A stretch of DNA of 20,757 nucleotides from an uncultured Bacteroidales bacterium (lineage in GTDB: Bacteria; Bacteroidota; Bacteroidia; Bacteroidales; WCHB1-69): the NCBI GenBank assembly GCA_937901455.1, contig CALDIA010000217.1, positions 1 through 20,757 of the forward strand. Direction: 5' to 3'. The notes below the pieces were generated by a model, which did not search any database, was not told where the DNA came from, and saw nothing but the letters and a program-made list of their open reading frames with translations. The position numbers and the translations under genes were made by a program. This document shows, one piece after another, positions 7,594 through 17,600 of this stretch. Each line of letters begins with the position of its first letter. The stretch's first letter is position 1.

Positions 7594-8242
7594 CCCGGAA
7601 AGCGGAGCGCCGACCGCTCAGGCAGCACAACAAATCAATACTGCCACGGCGCCTTCCACGACACCGAAGATGTCGACAGCCTCTTTTAGTTTCCCCGGCT
7701 ATCCGGTCATAAAGCAGATGCCTTCCATCAAGGACGTGGTGCAGAAGTCTGCCTCTCAGACCAATGTGAAGGAGCCCGTCGTTGCGGCTCCGGAACCATC
7801 GCAGCCCGTTGCAGAAGAGTCCCAGCCCGCGGCCGTGCCATCTCAGCCCCTTGAACCTTCGATGCCCAAAGAGGAAGAACCTGAAAAGGAGGAGACCTTG
7901 GAGGGCAATTGGGATGAGGTGGTGGACGCTATCTTCCAAAATCTGCCGATGCTCTATTACACCTTGAAGCGAACATCTCCAACCTTGAAAGAAGGAACTC
8001 TGACTGTGGAGGTGGCCAATAATATACAGGAGGAAGAACTGGACCAACGCAAACGTGCCGTGCTCGAGTATTGGCGCAACCATTTCAAAATGGATGTGGA
8101 CGATTTTGTGATTGTGGTGAACGAGAACAAGGTGACAGAGACAGCCGTACTCACCTCCGACGAACAATTCCAACACATGAAGGAACAGAATCCCGGATTG
8201 CTGTCTTTCTTGCAAACTTTGAATTTTAGAATGAAATATTAA
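7568..8242 (+). CDS. dnaX: DnaX tau-type linker and C-terminal tail, +1 frame
   Basis: This frame has 224 codons from 7568 to the stop at 8240-8242. If joined at 7566/7568 to the upstream part it gives a 591-residue protein, the usual size for Bacteroidota DnaX. It starts with a Pro/Ala/Ser/Glu-rich linker containing PSIKDVV, similar to the SIK-type motif in this group's DnaX linkers, and ends in a conserved domain with LYYTLKRTSPTLKEGTLTVEV, EEELDQRK and the terminal FQHMKEQNPGLLSFLQTL pattern found at the end of Bacteroidota DnaX. In tau this end contacts polymerase and helicase in studied species. An internal ATG exists at 7670 without a Shine-Dalgarno sequence, so separate translation is less likely. 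The subtilase gene starts 22 nt later. Confidence 0.82.
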   Translation, partial: SGNRRSENNPESGAPTAQAAQQINTATAPSTTPKMSTASFSFPGYPVIKQMPSIKDVVQKSASQTNVKEPVVAAPEPSQPVAEESQPAAVPSQPLEPSMPKEEEPEKEETLEGNWDEVVDAIFQNLPMLYYTLKRTSPTLKEGTLTVEVANNIQEEELDQRKRAVLEYWRNHFKMDVDDFVIVVNENKVTETAVLTSDEQFQHMKEQNPGLLSFLQTLNFRMKY

Positions 8243-8264
8243 CCTGATAAAATACGACAAGTGT

Positions 8265-10139
8265 ATGAAGAAGATTTTTACAACCCTTGTTTTGTTAATT
8301 AGTTTGCAGATTGCTTTTGGCCAGATGTGGCTTGACAAGGCAGTGCCTGACGGGCGGGTGGACAGTGTGTGGAACGGTGTGGATCTGCCCCAGGCTTATA
8401 CGGGTGAAGGCGTAATTATTGGCCTCACCGACTGGGGGTTCGACTATACGCACCCTGTGTTTTATGATCCGGAGATGATCCATTACCGTGTTTTGCGGGC
8501 GTGGGACCAATATAAAATGTCGGGGCCGGCACCTGACGGTTTCGACTATGGTACAGAGTATGTTGGCCCGGAGGCATTACTGACGGCCCAGTGTGACACA
8601 GCCAACGATTACGACATGGCCTATCATGGCACACACTGTGCCTCGATAGCCGGCGGCGCAGGCGCCGGTACCCAATACAGAGGTGTGGCCTACGGCGCTG
8701 ATCTGCTCTTCTGCACCTTCAACCTCAATAGCGTACAATGTGTGATCGACTCCTGGCGCTGGATGTACAATGTGGCCCAGCAAGAGGGTAAACGTCTGGT
8801 GATCAGCATGAGCTGGGGTGTCTATTTCCTGGATAATATGGATGGCACTGGTGTGCTGGCCGAAGAGGTGGAGCGTCTCACCAACCTTGGCGTGGTGTTC
8901 GTCTCCTCCGCCGGCAATAATGGTTCCGACAACTTTCATATCAGCAAGACATTCACCCAGCAGGACACCCTGTACAGCCGCTTTGCCTTTCCCACTGCCT
9001 CCGGAGCATACTGGGGCGCATCCATCTCGATGACCAATTCGGCCAATTCGCCGTTCTCCTTCCAACTGATTGCCATGGACGCCAACCGCAATATCTTGGC
9101 CACTACACCTTTTGTCAGCAGCCAACAGGATATCTATGTTGACTCCATCTTTGTGATTGATGGTGACACAATCGTCTTCAACTACGGCGTGTCATCCACC
9201 AATCCCTACAACCAGGCACCCAATGTGCGCTTGCGGGTGAAACGCACCACTGCCTGTCAGTTTGCAATCGGTGTTGTCGCTTCAGAAGGTACGTTCCATG
9301 CTTGGAATTTGGCAGAACTGACCAAGGCTTGGGGTAACTGGGGTGGCGATTTCTACGCTATTCCCCAATGGCCTAAGTCGGTGGCGGGCGACAACCTCTA
9401 TGCGGTGAGTACCCCGGCCAATATAGACCAAGTAATCACGGTGGCGGCGCACCAGGCGCACTTCCTAAACAATGCCGGCTATTCCGTCGGCGGCAATATT
9501 GCCGATTTCTCCAGCTCCGGTCCAAGCTTTCATAACGTGACTAAGCCGACCGTTTCTGCCCCTGGTAAGAATGTGGTGTCCGCACTCTCTTCGTTTACCA
9601 ATACCTATACCGGCACCTATTCCAAGACCATCACCTTCAACGACCGCACCTACCGCTTTGTGTCGCTGTCAGGTACCTCTATGTCGGGCCCCTTTGTGGC
9701 AGGTGTGTGTGCCCTGATGCTACAGGCAAACCCGTATCTGTCGTCTGCCCAAGTGCTGAACATCATAGCGGAGAGCGCCTATCAAGACAACTATACGCAG
9801 TCGGCAGGGGTGTTGCGCTTTGGACATGGCAAGGTGGATGCGCACCATGCCGTGCAGATGGCGCTCAATACTGTGGGGGTGGACGACCACGTGCAACCCG
9901 CCCAAACCCAATATACCCTTTATCCGAATCCCGCATCCAACAGTCTGTTTGTGACGATGCTCACGGAACAAGAGCGTGCCCTGTGCACGGTCTATGACCT
10001 GTCGGGACGCACCGTTTGCCAATCGGTGCTCTATCCCGGGGTGAACAGGATGGAGGTGAGCCACTTAACGCCCGGATGCTATATATTGCGCCTGGATGAT
10101 AGTCTGCAGATTATAACCAAAAAGTTGATAGTTAGATAA
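8265..10139 (+). CDS. Secreted S8 subtilase with T9SS type A sorting domain
   Basis: A 624-residue secreted serine protease. The signal peptide is about residues 1-19 (cut near AFG|Q). The subtilisin triad is complete: Asp56 in GLTDWGFD, His121 in HGTHCASIAGG, Ser472 in SGTSMSGP, with oxyanion Asn218 in SSAGNNG. Trp replaces the usual Thr/Ser after the catalytic Asp. Between Asn218 and Ser472 there is a large insertion (about 225-385) with beta-strand-like sequence, a non-catalytic domain inside the protease fold. The last 75 residues start at YTLYPNPASNS (550-560) and end KKLIVR, the typical T9SS C-terminal sorting domain, so export across the outer membrane and surface attachment or release are expected. 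It lies 22 nt after the dnaX tail and 15 nt before rsh, so co-transcription is possible. Substrate unknown. Confidence 0.95.
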   Translation: MKKIFTTLVLLISLQIAFGQMWLDKAVPDGRVDSVWNGVDLPQAYTGEGVIIGLTDWGFDYTHPVFYDPEMIHYRVLRAWDQYKMSGPAPDGFDYGTEYVGPEALLTAQCDTANDYDMAYHGTHCASIAGGAGAGTQYRGVAYGADLLFCTFNLNSVQCVIDSWRWMYNVAQQEGKRLVISMSWGVYFLDNMDGTGVLAEEVERLTNLGVVFVSSAGNNGSDNFHISKTFTQQDTLYSRFAFPTASGAYWGASISMTNSANSPFSFQLIAMDANRNILATTPFVSSQQDIYVDSIFVIDGDTIVFNYGVSSTNPYNQAPNVRLRVKRTTACQFAIGVVASEGTFHAWNLAELTKAWGNWGGDFYAIPQWPKSVAGDNLYAVSTPANIDQVITVAAHQAHFLNNAGYSVGGNIADFSSSGPSFHNVTKPTVSAPGKNVVSALSSFTNTYTGTYSKTITFNDRTYRFVSLSGTSMSGPFVAGVCALMLQANPYLSSAQVLNIIAESAYQDNYTQSAGVLRFGHGKVDAHHAVQMALNTVGVDDHVQPAQTQYTLYPNPASNSLFVTMLTEQERALCTVYDLSGRTVCQSVLYPGVNRMEVSHLTPGCYILRLDDSLQIITKKLIVR

Positions 10140-10154
10140 TTGCGAGTGGAAGCT

Positions 10155-12422
10155 ATGAACAATACACAAAACGGGCATGTGCCATACGTGCCTGACGAGC
10201 AAGCCGAGAATAGGACTATTGTCAGAAAGTACTATGAGTTGCTCAAGGTGCTCTATCATCGGACCACCTCTCAGGAACGCAAATTAGTGCGCAAGGCCTT
10301 CGTGCTGGCCACCAATGCCCATAACGGAGTGCGCCGCCGTAGCGGAGAGCCCTACATCTATCATCCTATTGAGGTGGCTATGATATGTTGCCAGGAAATG
10401 AACCTGGGTACTACCTCAGTGGTGTGTGCCCTGCTGCACGATGTGGTGGAAGACACGGAATACACACTTGAAGATATCCGCGAGATTTTTGGCGATACAG
10501 TGGCTGATATTATTGATGGTCTGACCAAAATCAGCGACTTGGTGATTGACAACGAGAATATATCCCTGCAAGCCGAGAACTATAAGAAGATTTTCCTCTC
10601 GATGCTCAAAGATGTGCGTGTCATCCTGATCAAGCTGGCCGACCGTTTGCACAATATGCGTACCTTGGAGTCTATGCCCTCCGAGAAGCAGCTCAAGATA
10701 GCCTCTGAGACCTCCTACTTCTATGTGCCCGTTGCCCATCGTTTGGGCTTGTATTCCATTAAAAGCGAATTGGAAGATTACGCCATGCGCTATACGAACC
10801 CCACCGAGTACTATTCCATTGCCGATCGGCTGAAAGACACAGAGGAAGAACGCCAAACCCTTATTTCCGACTTCGTCAAACCCATCGTGGAAGAACTCGA
10901 AAAGGAGGGTATCCATGTGGAGGTCTCCAGTCGTACCAAATCCATCTATTCCATTCACCAGAAAATCTTGCGCAAGAAGGTGATGTTTGAAGATATTTAT
11001 GACATCTTTGCCGTGCGTTTTGTGTTTGACAGTCCTGAAGATCAGGAGTTTGAGATCTGCTGGCACATCTATAAGGTAGTGTGCCTGTTGTATCAGACCA
11101 ATCCCTCGCGCGACCGCAACTTCCTGGTGCATCCCAAAGCCAATGGCTACCAGTCGTTGCACGTCACAGCTATGAGCAAGGCAGGTCGCTGGGTGGAGGT
11201 GCAGATTCGCTCCAAACGTATGGACGAAATTGCCGAGAAGGGACTTGCTGCCCATTACCGCTATAAGGAAGAGGGTGAGCCCGACAGCCTGACCAACTCG
11301 GATGTGAACGAAAAACTGGAAGATTGGTTGGCGAGGACCCGGGAGATTCTCAATAGCAAAGATGCCGATGCCTTGGAATTCCTCAAGGAGGTGCGATTGA
11401 ATCTGCAGTTGAAGGAAATCTATGTCTTTACTCCCAAGGGTGAGATGAAGACGCTGCCTGCCGGCGCCTCCGTGCTCGATTTTGCCTACCTGTTGCACAC
11501 CAATCTTGGCGACCATTGCATCGGTGCAAAGGTGAATTATAATATTGTACCTGTGGACAAGGAACTTCATAATGGCGACCAAGTGGAGATTATCACCTCC
11601 AAGAAGCAGATGCCCAAGATGGAGTGGTTCAATATTGTGCGCACTTCCAAGGCCCGGAGGAGTATTCGCGACTTCTTCCGCAATGAACAAAAACAACTCA
11701 ACAACACTGGCGAGGAGATACTCAAGGGCTACTTCGCGCATATTGGAGTGGAGTACAACGAGGAAAATCTGCAGAAGCTGATGACCGCCACCTTGAAGAA
11801 GAACACGGAGGATTTTTGGAATGATATAGTAACCAATAAGATTACCAAAGACCGGGTACAGAAGATTCTTTCCATGAAGAACCCCAAGGAGATGGCCGAG
11901 TTCCAGCGGAAAGTATCAGAGGAAATTGCCAACAAGAGCCTCGACCAGCTTATTGAGGAACAGTTGAACGAAACCCCCAATGTGTTTATGCTTGATGATG
12001 ACTACGAGCAGATCAAGTATGTACTGGCCGATTGCTGCAACCCCTTGCCCGGCGATCAGGTGGTAGGCTTCCAAGTGGCCGATAACCGCATTGTCATACA
12101 CCAGACCAGTTGCCCCCATGCCATTGAACAGATGTCCAAATTCGGCAATCGCATCATTAAGACCAAGTGGCGCAAGGGGCAGGACATAGCCTTCTTGTCG
12201 GGCATCCGTATCACGGGCTTCGACCGCAAAGGCATGATCAAAGAAATTGTGGATGTGGTCTCCTCGCAAATGGACCTCAATATACGTATGCTCAACATCG
12301 AGAGCAAAAACAATGTCTTCACTGGCACCATGATGCTCTATATCCAGAGCGTCAGGGCATTGAAGAATTTGATTGACAAACTGAAAGCGATTGACCAAGT
12401 GGAGAAGGTGGAGCGTATATAA
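10155..12422 (+). CDS. Bifunctional (p)ppGpp synthetase/hydrolase, RelA/SpoT family
   Basis: A 755-residue RSH enzyme controlling the stringent-response alarmone. The ATG at 10155 is preferred; a TTG at 10140, directly after the protease stop codon, would add only five residues. The hydrolase HD domain has HPIEVA (His70), LLHDVVEDT with His95-Asp96 and Glu99-Asp100, and KLADRLHNMRT, all consistent with an active Mn-dependent hydrolase. The synthetase has SRTKSIYSIHQK (about 259-270), FEDIYDIFAVR, NGYQSLH (330-336) and EVQIRSKRMDEIAEKGLAAH. TGS (about 422-480), the conserved-cysteine region CCNPLPGD (627-634) with TSCPHA (651-656), and a C-terminal ACT domain (about 680-755) follow. The domain set is complete and of family length. 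The sequence alone does not decide between the names rel and spoT. The next gene starts 35 nt downstream. Confidence 0.97.
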   Translation: MNNTQNGHVPYVPDEQAENRTIVRKYYELLKVLYHRTTSQERKLVRKAFVLATNAHNGVRRRSGEPYIYHPIEVAMICCQEMNLGTTSVVCALLHDVVEDTEYTLEDIREIFGDTVADIIDGLTKISDLVIDNENISLQAENYKKIFLSMLKDVRVILIKLADRLHNMRTLESMPSEKQLKIASETSYFYVPVAHRLGLYSIKSELEDYAMRYTNPTEYYSIADRLKDTEEERQTLISDFVKPIVEELEKEGIHVEVSSRTKSIYSIHQKILRKKVMFEDIYDIFAVRFVFDSPEDQEFEICWHIYKVVCLLYQTNPSRDRNFLVHPKANGYQSLHVTAMSKAGRWVEVQIRSKRMDEIAEKGLAAHYRYKEEGEPDSLTNSDVNEKLEDWLARTREILNSKDADALEFLKEVRLNLQLKEIYVFTPKGEMKTLPAGASVLDFAYLLHTNLGDHCIGAKVNYNIVPVDKELHNGDQVEIITSKKQMPKMEWFNIVRTSKARRSIRDFFRNEQKQLNNTGEEILKGYFAHIGVEYNEENLQKLMTATLKKNTEDFWNDIVTNKITKDRVQKILSMKNPKEMAEFQRKVSEEIANKSLDQLIEEQLNETPNVFMLDDDYEQIKYVLADCCNPLPGDQVVGFQVADNRIVIHQTSCPHAIEQMSKFGNRIIKTKWRKGQDIAFLSGIRITGFDRKGMIKEIVDVVSSQMDLNIRMLNIESKNNVFTGTMMLYIQSVRALKNLIDKLKAIDQVEKVERI

Positions 12423-12457
12423 ACAAAGTGTTGTTTAACTAACTAAAAAAGAAGGAT

Positions 12458-14365
12458 ATGCCTGTCGTAAAGAAGATAGCTCGTTATTTTAACAAGTTCC
12501 TCAATGCAGAGGTGATCTTTGTGGTCGATACGATATTGTCGATATTGGCATCGCTGATTGCCTTGTTGCTTTTAGGCTATCTCAGGGGTACGTTTTACAC
12601 TACCGGCCATTTTGCTCTGATTTGGCTTTTGTCGTCATTGGGGAGCACCCTGCTGGCAAAGTTTATCTTCAAGAGCCACCAACTGGTGATTCGCCACACG
12701 GCTTTCAGCGACATGATTCGCTTTGTGGCGGAGGGGCTGGCCAAGGTGATCTTGATGGGCCTGGTGCTCTTCCTCTGCAAGGAGTTTTTCAACGGGGTCT
12801 TTTTTGCTCTGCTGGTTGATTTCTTCATGACTATCTTCTTTATGTTGATGTTGCGTTTGGGGATGATTGCTGGCTATCAGTTCTATCTTGGCAAGCGCAA
12901 AGAGGCCAAAAGCACGGTGCGCGTATTGGTGTATCGCACTTCCGACAAATCTTTGGCGGCGGTAATGCGTTTGAAAAACTCGCCCCGCTACAAGATCTTG
13001 GGCTTCATCTCCAACCAAAAGCAGCGTAACCAGATGATTGTTTCCGACTTGCCTGTGTACGACTATGAGGATATCGACCAGGTGGTGACGGAGTTCTCGG
13101 TGGAGGCTATCCTGTTCACGACTCATCGTGATGCGCAATACGAGCGCGACCGGTTGGTGCGCTATTGTTATGACCATAACCTGCGCCCGCTCATTATCCC
13201 CTCCATTGACGAAGTGTCGTTGAACGGCCAGCAGCGGGGTGGGGTGCGCAAGTTGCGGGTAGAGGACCTCTTAGGCAGAAAGGAAATTCAGATCACTGTT
13301 GAGAAAATCATGGCGACCTTCGATGGCAAGGTGGTTATGGTGACGGGCGCTGCCGGCTCCATAGGCTCGGAACTATGCCGGCAGCTGGTACAGTTCAATG
13401 TGCGCCGACTCATACTCTTCGATAATGCCGAAACGCCTATGCACCAGTTTCGCTTGGAACTGGAGGAACGCTTTCCCAACCTGGACTTTGTGCCCGTCAT
13501 CGGCGATGTGCGCCAGCCCGCCCGTTTGGACTTTGCCTTCCGAAAATACAGACCGCAGATAGTCTTCCATGCCGCCGCATACAAGCATGTGCCCCTGATG
13601 GAGGAGAACCCCTGCGAGGCCGTACAGGTCAATGTGTATGGCACGCATAATGTGGCGGACAAATGTATCGAATATGGCGTGGAGAAAATGGTCATGATCT
13701 CTACAGACAAGGCGGTGAATCCTACCAATATCATGGGGTGTACCAAGCGTTTGGCCGAGATTTACATCCAATCGTTGGGACTGGCGTTAGAGTCGGGTAG
13801 GAGAACGGGAAACACTACCTTCGTAACCACGCGTTTCGGCAATGTGCTGGGCTCCAATGGCTCGGTAATCCCGCGTTTCGCAGAGCAAATCGCCAAGGGC
13901 GGCCCAGTGACGGTGACACATCCCGAAATCACCCGCTTCTTCATGACTATACCAGAGGCCTGCCGCTTGGTGATGGAGGCCGTAACCCTCGCATCTGGTA
14001 CACAAATCTTCGCCTTCGATATGGGCGAGCAGGTCAAAATCGACAACCTCGCCCGTCAAATGATCGAACTCGCCGGATATAAACCCGATGTGGATATCAA
14101 GATCGAGTACACAGGACTGCGCCCCGGCGAGAAACTCTATGAAGAGGTGCTCTCCAACAGCGAAAACACTATCGAGACGGAACATAAAAGCATTTTTATC
14201 GCTAAAGCACGCAAGTACGTGTATGAGGAGGTACTGCCTGATATTCTGGAACTGGAAGACCTGTCTGTCAAGGTGAATATTCCCGATATGGTGGTGAAAA
14301 TGAAACAAATAGTACCCGAGTTTATCAGTAATAACTCCGTTTTTGAGCAGTACGACAAGAGGTAA
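12458..14365 (+). CDS. Membrane-bound nucleotide-sugar dehydratase/epimerase, CapD/WbpM type
   Basis: A 635-residue inner-membrane protein of the polysaccharide biosynthesis CapD/WbpM/FlaA1 family. The first 140 residues hold about four hydrophobic helices (roughly 18-42, 50-70, 93-120, 120-140). A first Rossmann-like domain (about 150-280) precedes the catalytic SDR domain: TGAAGSIGSE (296-305), GDVRQ (349-353), HAAAYKHVP (371-379), STDKAVNPTNIMG (415-427) with Met426 and Lys430 in place of the usual YxxxK, and LRPGEKLYEE (554-563). The Met/Lys arrangement is known in UDP-GlcNAc 4,6-dehydratases that make precursors of deoxyamino sugars for O-antigen, capsule or glycans. The exact substrate is inferred. 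A Shine-Dalgarno-like AGAAGG precedes the ATG, and the 35-nt gap to the RSH gene suggests one transcript. Confidence 0.94.
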   Translation: MPVVKKIARYFNKFLNAEVIFVVDTILSILASLIALLLLGYLRGTFYTTGHFALIWLLSSLGSTLLAKFIFKSHQLVIRHTAFSDMIRFVAEGLAKVILMGLVLFLCKEFFNGVFFALLVDFFMTIFFMLMLRLGMIAGYQFYLGKRKEAKSTVRVLVYRTSDKSLAAVMRLKNSPRYKILGFISNQKQRNQMIVSDLPVYDYEDIDQVVTEFSVEAILFTTHRDAQYERDRLVRYCYDHNLRPLIIPSIDEVSLNGQQRGGVRKLRVEDLLGRKEIQITVEKIMATFDGKVVMVTGAAGSIGSELCRQLVQFNVRRLILFDNAETPMHQFRLELEERFPNLDFVPVIGDVRQPARLDFAFRKYRPQIVFHAAAYKHVPLMEENPCEAVQVNVYGTHNVADKCIEYGVEKMVMISTDKAVNPTNIMGCTKRLAEIYIQSLGLALESGRRTGNTTFVTTRFGNVLGSNGSVIPRFAEQIAKGGPVTVTHPEITRFFMTIPEACRLVMEAVTLASGTQIFAFDMGEQVKIDNLARQMIELAGYKPDVDIKIEYTGLRPGEKLYEEVLSNSENTIETEHKSIFIAKARKYVYEEVLPDILELEDLSVKVNIPDMVVKMKQIVPEFISNNSVFEQYDKR

Positions 14366-14621
14366 ATTTCTGCTTCTTTTATGCTGCCGGACAGTTAAAT
14401 TGTTTGTAAACTGTTAATAACTAGCTGCTTTTTTTTAATGCGGCATATTGATTATTTTTTTATTATTGCTGCTTGTTTTAGCATAGGAAGACGTAAAGGC
14501 GGCAGTTCGCTACAATCGCTCTAATACGTTGATTTGTTTGTTGTGGTGCGGATTTGGGTGCTGCGAGCTGTGGAGATTGACTATATTTTTTGGTAATAAT
14601 ATTCACTAAATATACACTGTT
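14366..14621. other. AT-rich spacer before the giant repeat-protein gene
   Basis: The spacer holds no gene. A weak inverted repeat ACAGTT/AACTGT (14391-14414 region) is followed only 14 nt later by a T8 run, so it is not a convincing terminator. Near the downstream gene a TATATTTTTTG stretch (14582-14592) and a TTTG (14553-14556) loosely resemble -7/-33 elements, but neither spacing nor sequence fits the consensus well. The leader before ATG 14622 is AT-rich without a Shine-Dalgarno sequence. Confidence 0.5.
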
Positions 14622-17600
14622 ATGAAAAAGATTTATACCTTACTTTTTGTTTTGTTGCTGACCGTTCCAAGGGTCGTGCATGCACAGTTTACGGCCACGT
14701 TCGGCACGGCAACGACTGCCACTACCATACAGGGAAATGCCGGAGCTCCCATGAGTTATGGGAATGCATACTCTTATGTGGAGCAGATTTATCGAGCCTC
14801 AGAGTTGACGGCTGCGAATGTCCCTGCTGGCGCCACTATCACCTCTATCTGGTTTTATAATGCCACTGGCGCCACCACGATGTCCAATTTGGTGACCTAT
14901 ATGGGCGGACGTTCTTCAGAGTATTTCAGTGGTACTACCGACTGGACTCCCGTTTCCGCTCTTATTGCAGTGGACTCAGGCAACTGGGTTACCACGGATA
15001 CTGGCTGGTTTGAAATCCAACTCGATGTTCCCTATGTTTGGGATGGTGTCAGTAATATTACGATAGGTGTCTCTTTCAGAAATCCACATTCCGATTATGC
15101 TACCAACAACCCTAACTGCGGTTACCGATATACCACTCAGGGTACAGGTAATAATGCCCATCTGCGTCGTCTTAACGCGTCAGACATTAACTATTGCTAT
15201 CCAACCAGCTCCATTGCAGGGACAACCAGTCCCAATCGTCCTAATCTGAGAATTACCTATGTGCTATCCGGGTGCTTCAGCCTGACACCAACTGTGGTCG
15301 ATATTGGGACTAATACAGCCACTTTGAGCTGGATGAACTATGGCCAGAATGTAAGTTCATATGATGTTCTGTATGGAGCGACTGGAACTTTTGATACCCT
15401 GTCAGGCGGCACACTGATTTCCAATGTCACAGACACGTTCTTCAATATTACTGGATTGCAGGCGGCCACGAGTTATTCAGCCTATCTGAAATATCATTGT
15501 ACGGATGGCTCAGGAGCATGGTCTGCGCCACGGGTTTTTTCTACCGAGGAATCCTGTCTGCATCCCACGAACCTGACAGCGAGTGACATAGATGCCTATT
15601 CGGCTACCATTTCGTGGACGCCGGGCTTTGCAGAGACTAATTGGGATATTGTGATATATGATTCCGCGGGTATAGTCCCTATGGCATCCACCATCCCAGA
15701 CTATACCTCAACCGACACATTCTTTACCTTCTATAATCTCAATCCCATCACCCACTATTATGTATATGTAAGATCCAATTGTGGAAGTGGCGACTATAGT
15801 TATTGGCAGAATCTCTCTTTTATGTCTGGTTGTGCACCTATAACAGATCTGCCTTATACGGAAGATATGGATACTTATGGTACAGGAACTTCGGTGTTTA
15901 TGCCATGCTGGACTCAACTTTGTAATTATAATTCCTCTTATCCATATATTTCTGCCACGCATCACTCGGGAGTAGGCTCAATATACTTTTATAGCTCATC
16001 TACAACCTATTGCGCGGCAGTCCTTCCTGAGATTGATGCATCTATATCCGTGAACACCTTGACCTTGGCATTCAATGCACGCTCGGGCTCGCTGGCATAC
16101 GAACTGTATGTAGGTGTGCTGGATTCGGCCGACAATATTGCCACCTTCGTCCCTGTGGATACCATTAAGGTTGATGTTATCAACACGTGGGAACCCAAAG
16201 AGGTCCTGTTTGGCAATTATCAAGGAACTGGTCAATATATTGCCATTATGGTGAATGGGGACAATACTTCTACCAAATCCTTCTATGTGGATGATGTGGA
16301 ATTGTTTGTAACCCCATCCTGTATGCGTCCCGTAAGTGTTAGTGTCTCAGAGATTACAGCCAACAGTGCGGACATTGATTGGACCCCGCGCAATGGAGAG
16401 TCCACTTGGCAAGTGGCGGTAGTCGCCCATGGCACGGATCCCGATGCCAGCACCCCTGAATATGTCTATGCTCATCCCTACCATGTATATGGCCTGACGG
16501 ACAATACCCAATACGATGTATATGTAAAAGCTGACTGTGGCGGTGGGGAAGAAAGCAACTGGTCCGCAGTGAACTCTTTCTATACGCAGTGCCTGCCCTC
16601 GTCCACTATTCCCTATGTGGTAGATTTTAACGGGTGGGGCAGCGGTGCCACTGCTTACCCTAACTGCTGGTCTCGTTTCCAAACAGGTACTACAACCACC
16701 TATCCCTACGTTTCTACTACATACGGGTCAGCGCTTTATTTCTACAGTTCATCTACAGTGAGTGTTTACGGAGCCAGCCAAGGTCTGGATCTTTCCTCCG
16801 AAGTGCCTGGTAGCTTGGAAGTCTCCTTTGACGTGTATAAGACAACTGGCTCATACGGGCGCCTCAATGTAGGCTATATGACCAATCCTGCCGACATGAG
16901 CACTTTCCATTTGTTGAAAGCCATTTATCCGTCTGATTTGGCAGCCAACTCTACATGGTACACCTTCTCAACAGTTTTACCACAAGAAGCATATCAGCAA
17001 GTTGTCTATATAGCTGTCGAGGCTCCTATGGGCAATACCAACTATGTGTATTTCGATAATTTGAAGGTGGACTACCTGCCAGATTGTTCCTCCCCTTCAA
17101 ATTTATCTGTTTCCAATGTTGCGGGAAGCTCCGCACTCCTGACCTGGGATGAAGCTCCTTACGGAGTGACGGACTATACGGTGGAGTATGCAGAACTCGG
17201 CACGGGTAACTTCATCTCCCAAGTGGTGAGCGGCAACAGCTTTATGTTGACCGGTCTTGACCAACTCACGAATTATGAGGTTATCCTCTATGGCATGTGC
17301 TCCAACTCATATACCGATACCCTTACTGCTGGTTTTATGACGACTTGTAATCAGGGTGGCGAACACCAGGTGGGACAAGGAACAACTGCCAATTATTACA
17401 TACCCGTGAATAACTATTATAAATATACCTATTCACAACAAATCTATTTGGCTTCTGAAATGAGTGGAGAGGCTAACATCCATAGTATTTCCTTCCATTA
17501 TAAGCATACTACTGCTTCAACCAAAAAGACTAATGTGAATATATATCTCGGCCATACAACCAAACAGGAGTTTTCCAGCACGTCAGACTATATCCCTGAC

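Noticed and set aside
7670..8242. Independent 190-residue gene after dnaX
   Set aside because: Its frame continues open upstream into dnaX, there is no ribosome binding site at the ATG, and its sequence is the conserved DnaX tail, so it is treated as part of dnaX.
10140..10154. TTG start for the RSH gene
   Set aside because: It adds only five residues and sits directly on the preceding stop codon; the ATG at 10155 is the better start.
10416..11741. 441-residue minus-strand ORF inside the RSH gene
   Set aside because: It is a long antisense shadow of a biased coding sequence. The protein is low-complexity, rich in His, Gly and Leu with no domain, and the plus strand encodes a fully conserved enzyme.
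14385..14440. Terminator after the CapD-type gene
   Set aside because: The only inverted repeat is 6 bp with a 12-nt loop, and the T run is 14 nt away, so it does not have the form of an intrinsic terminator.
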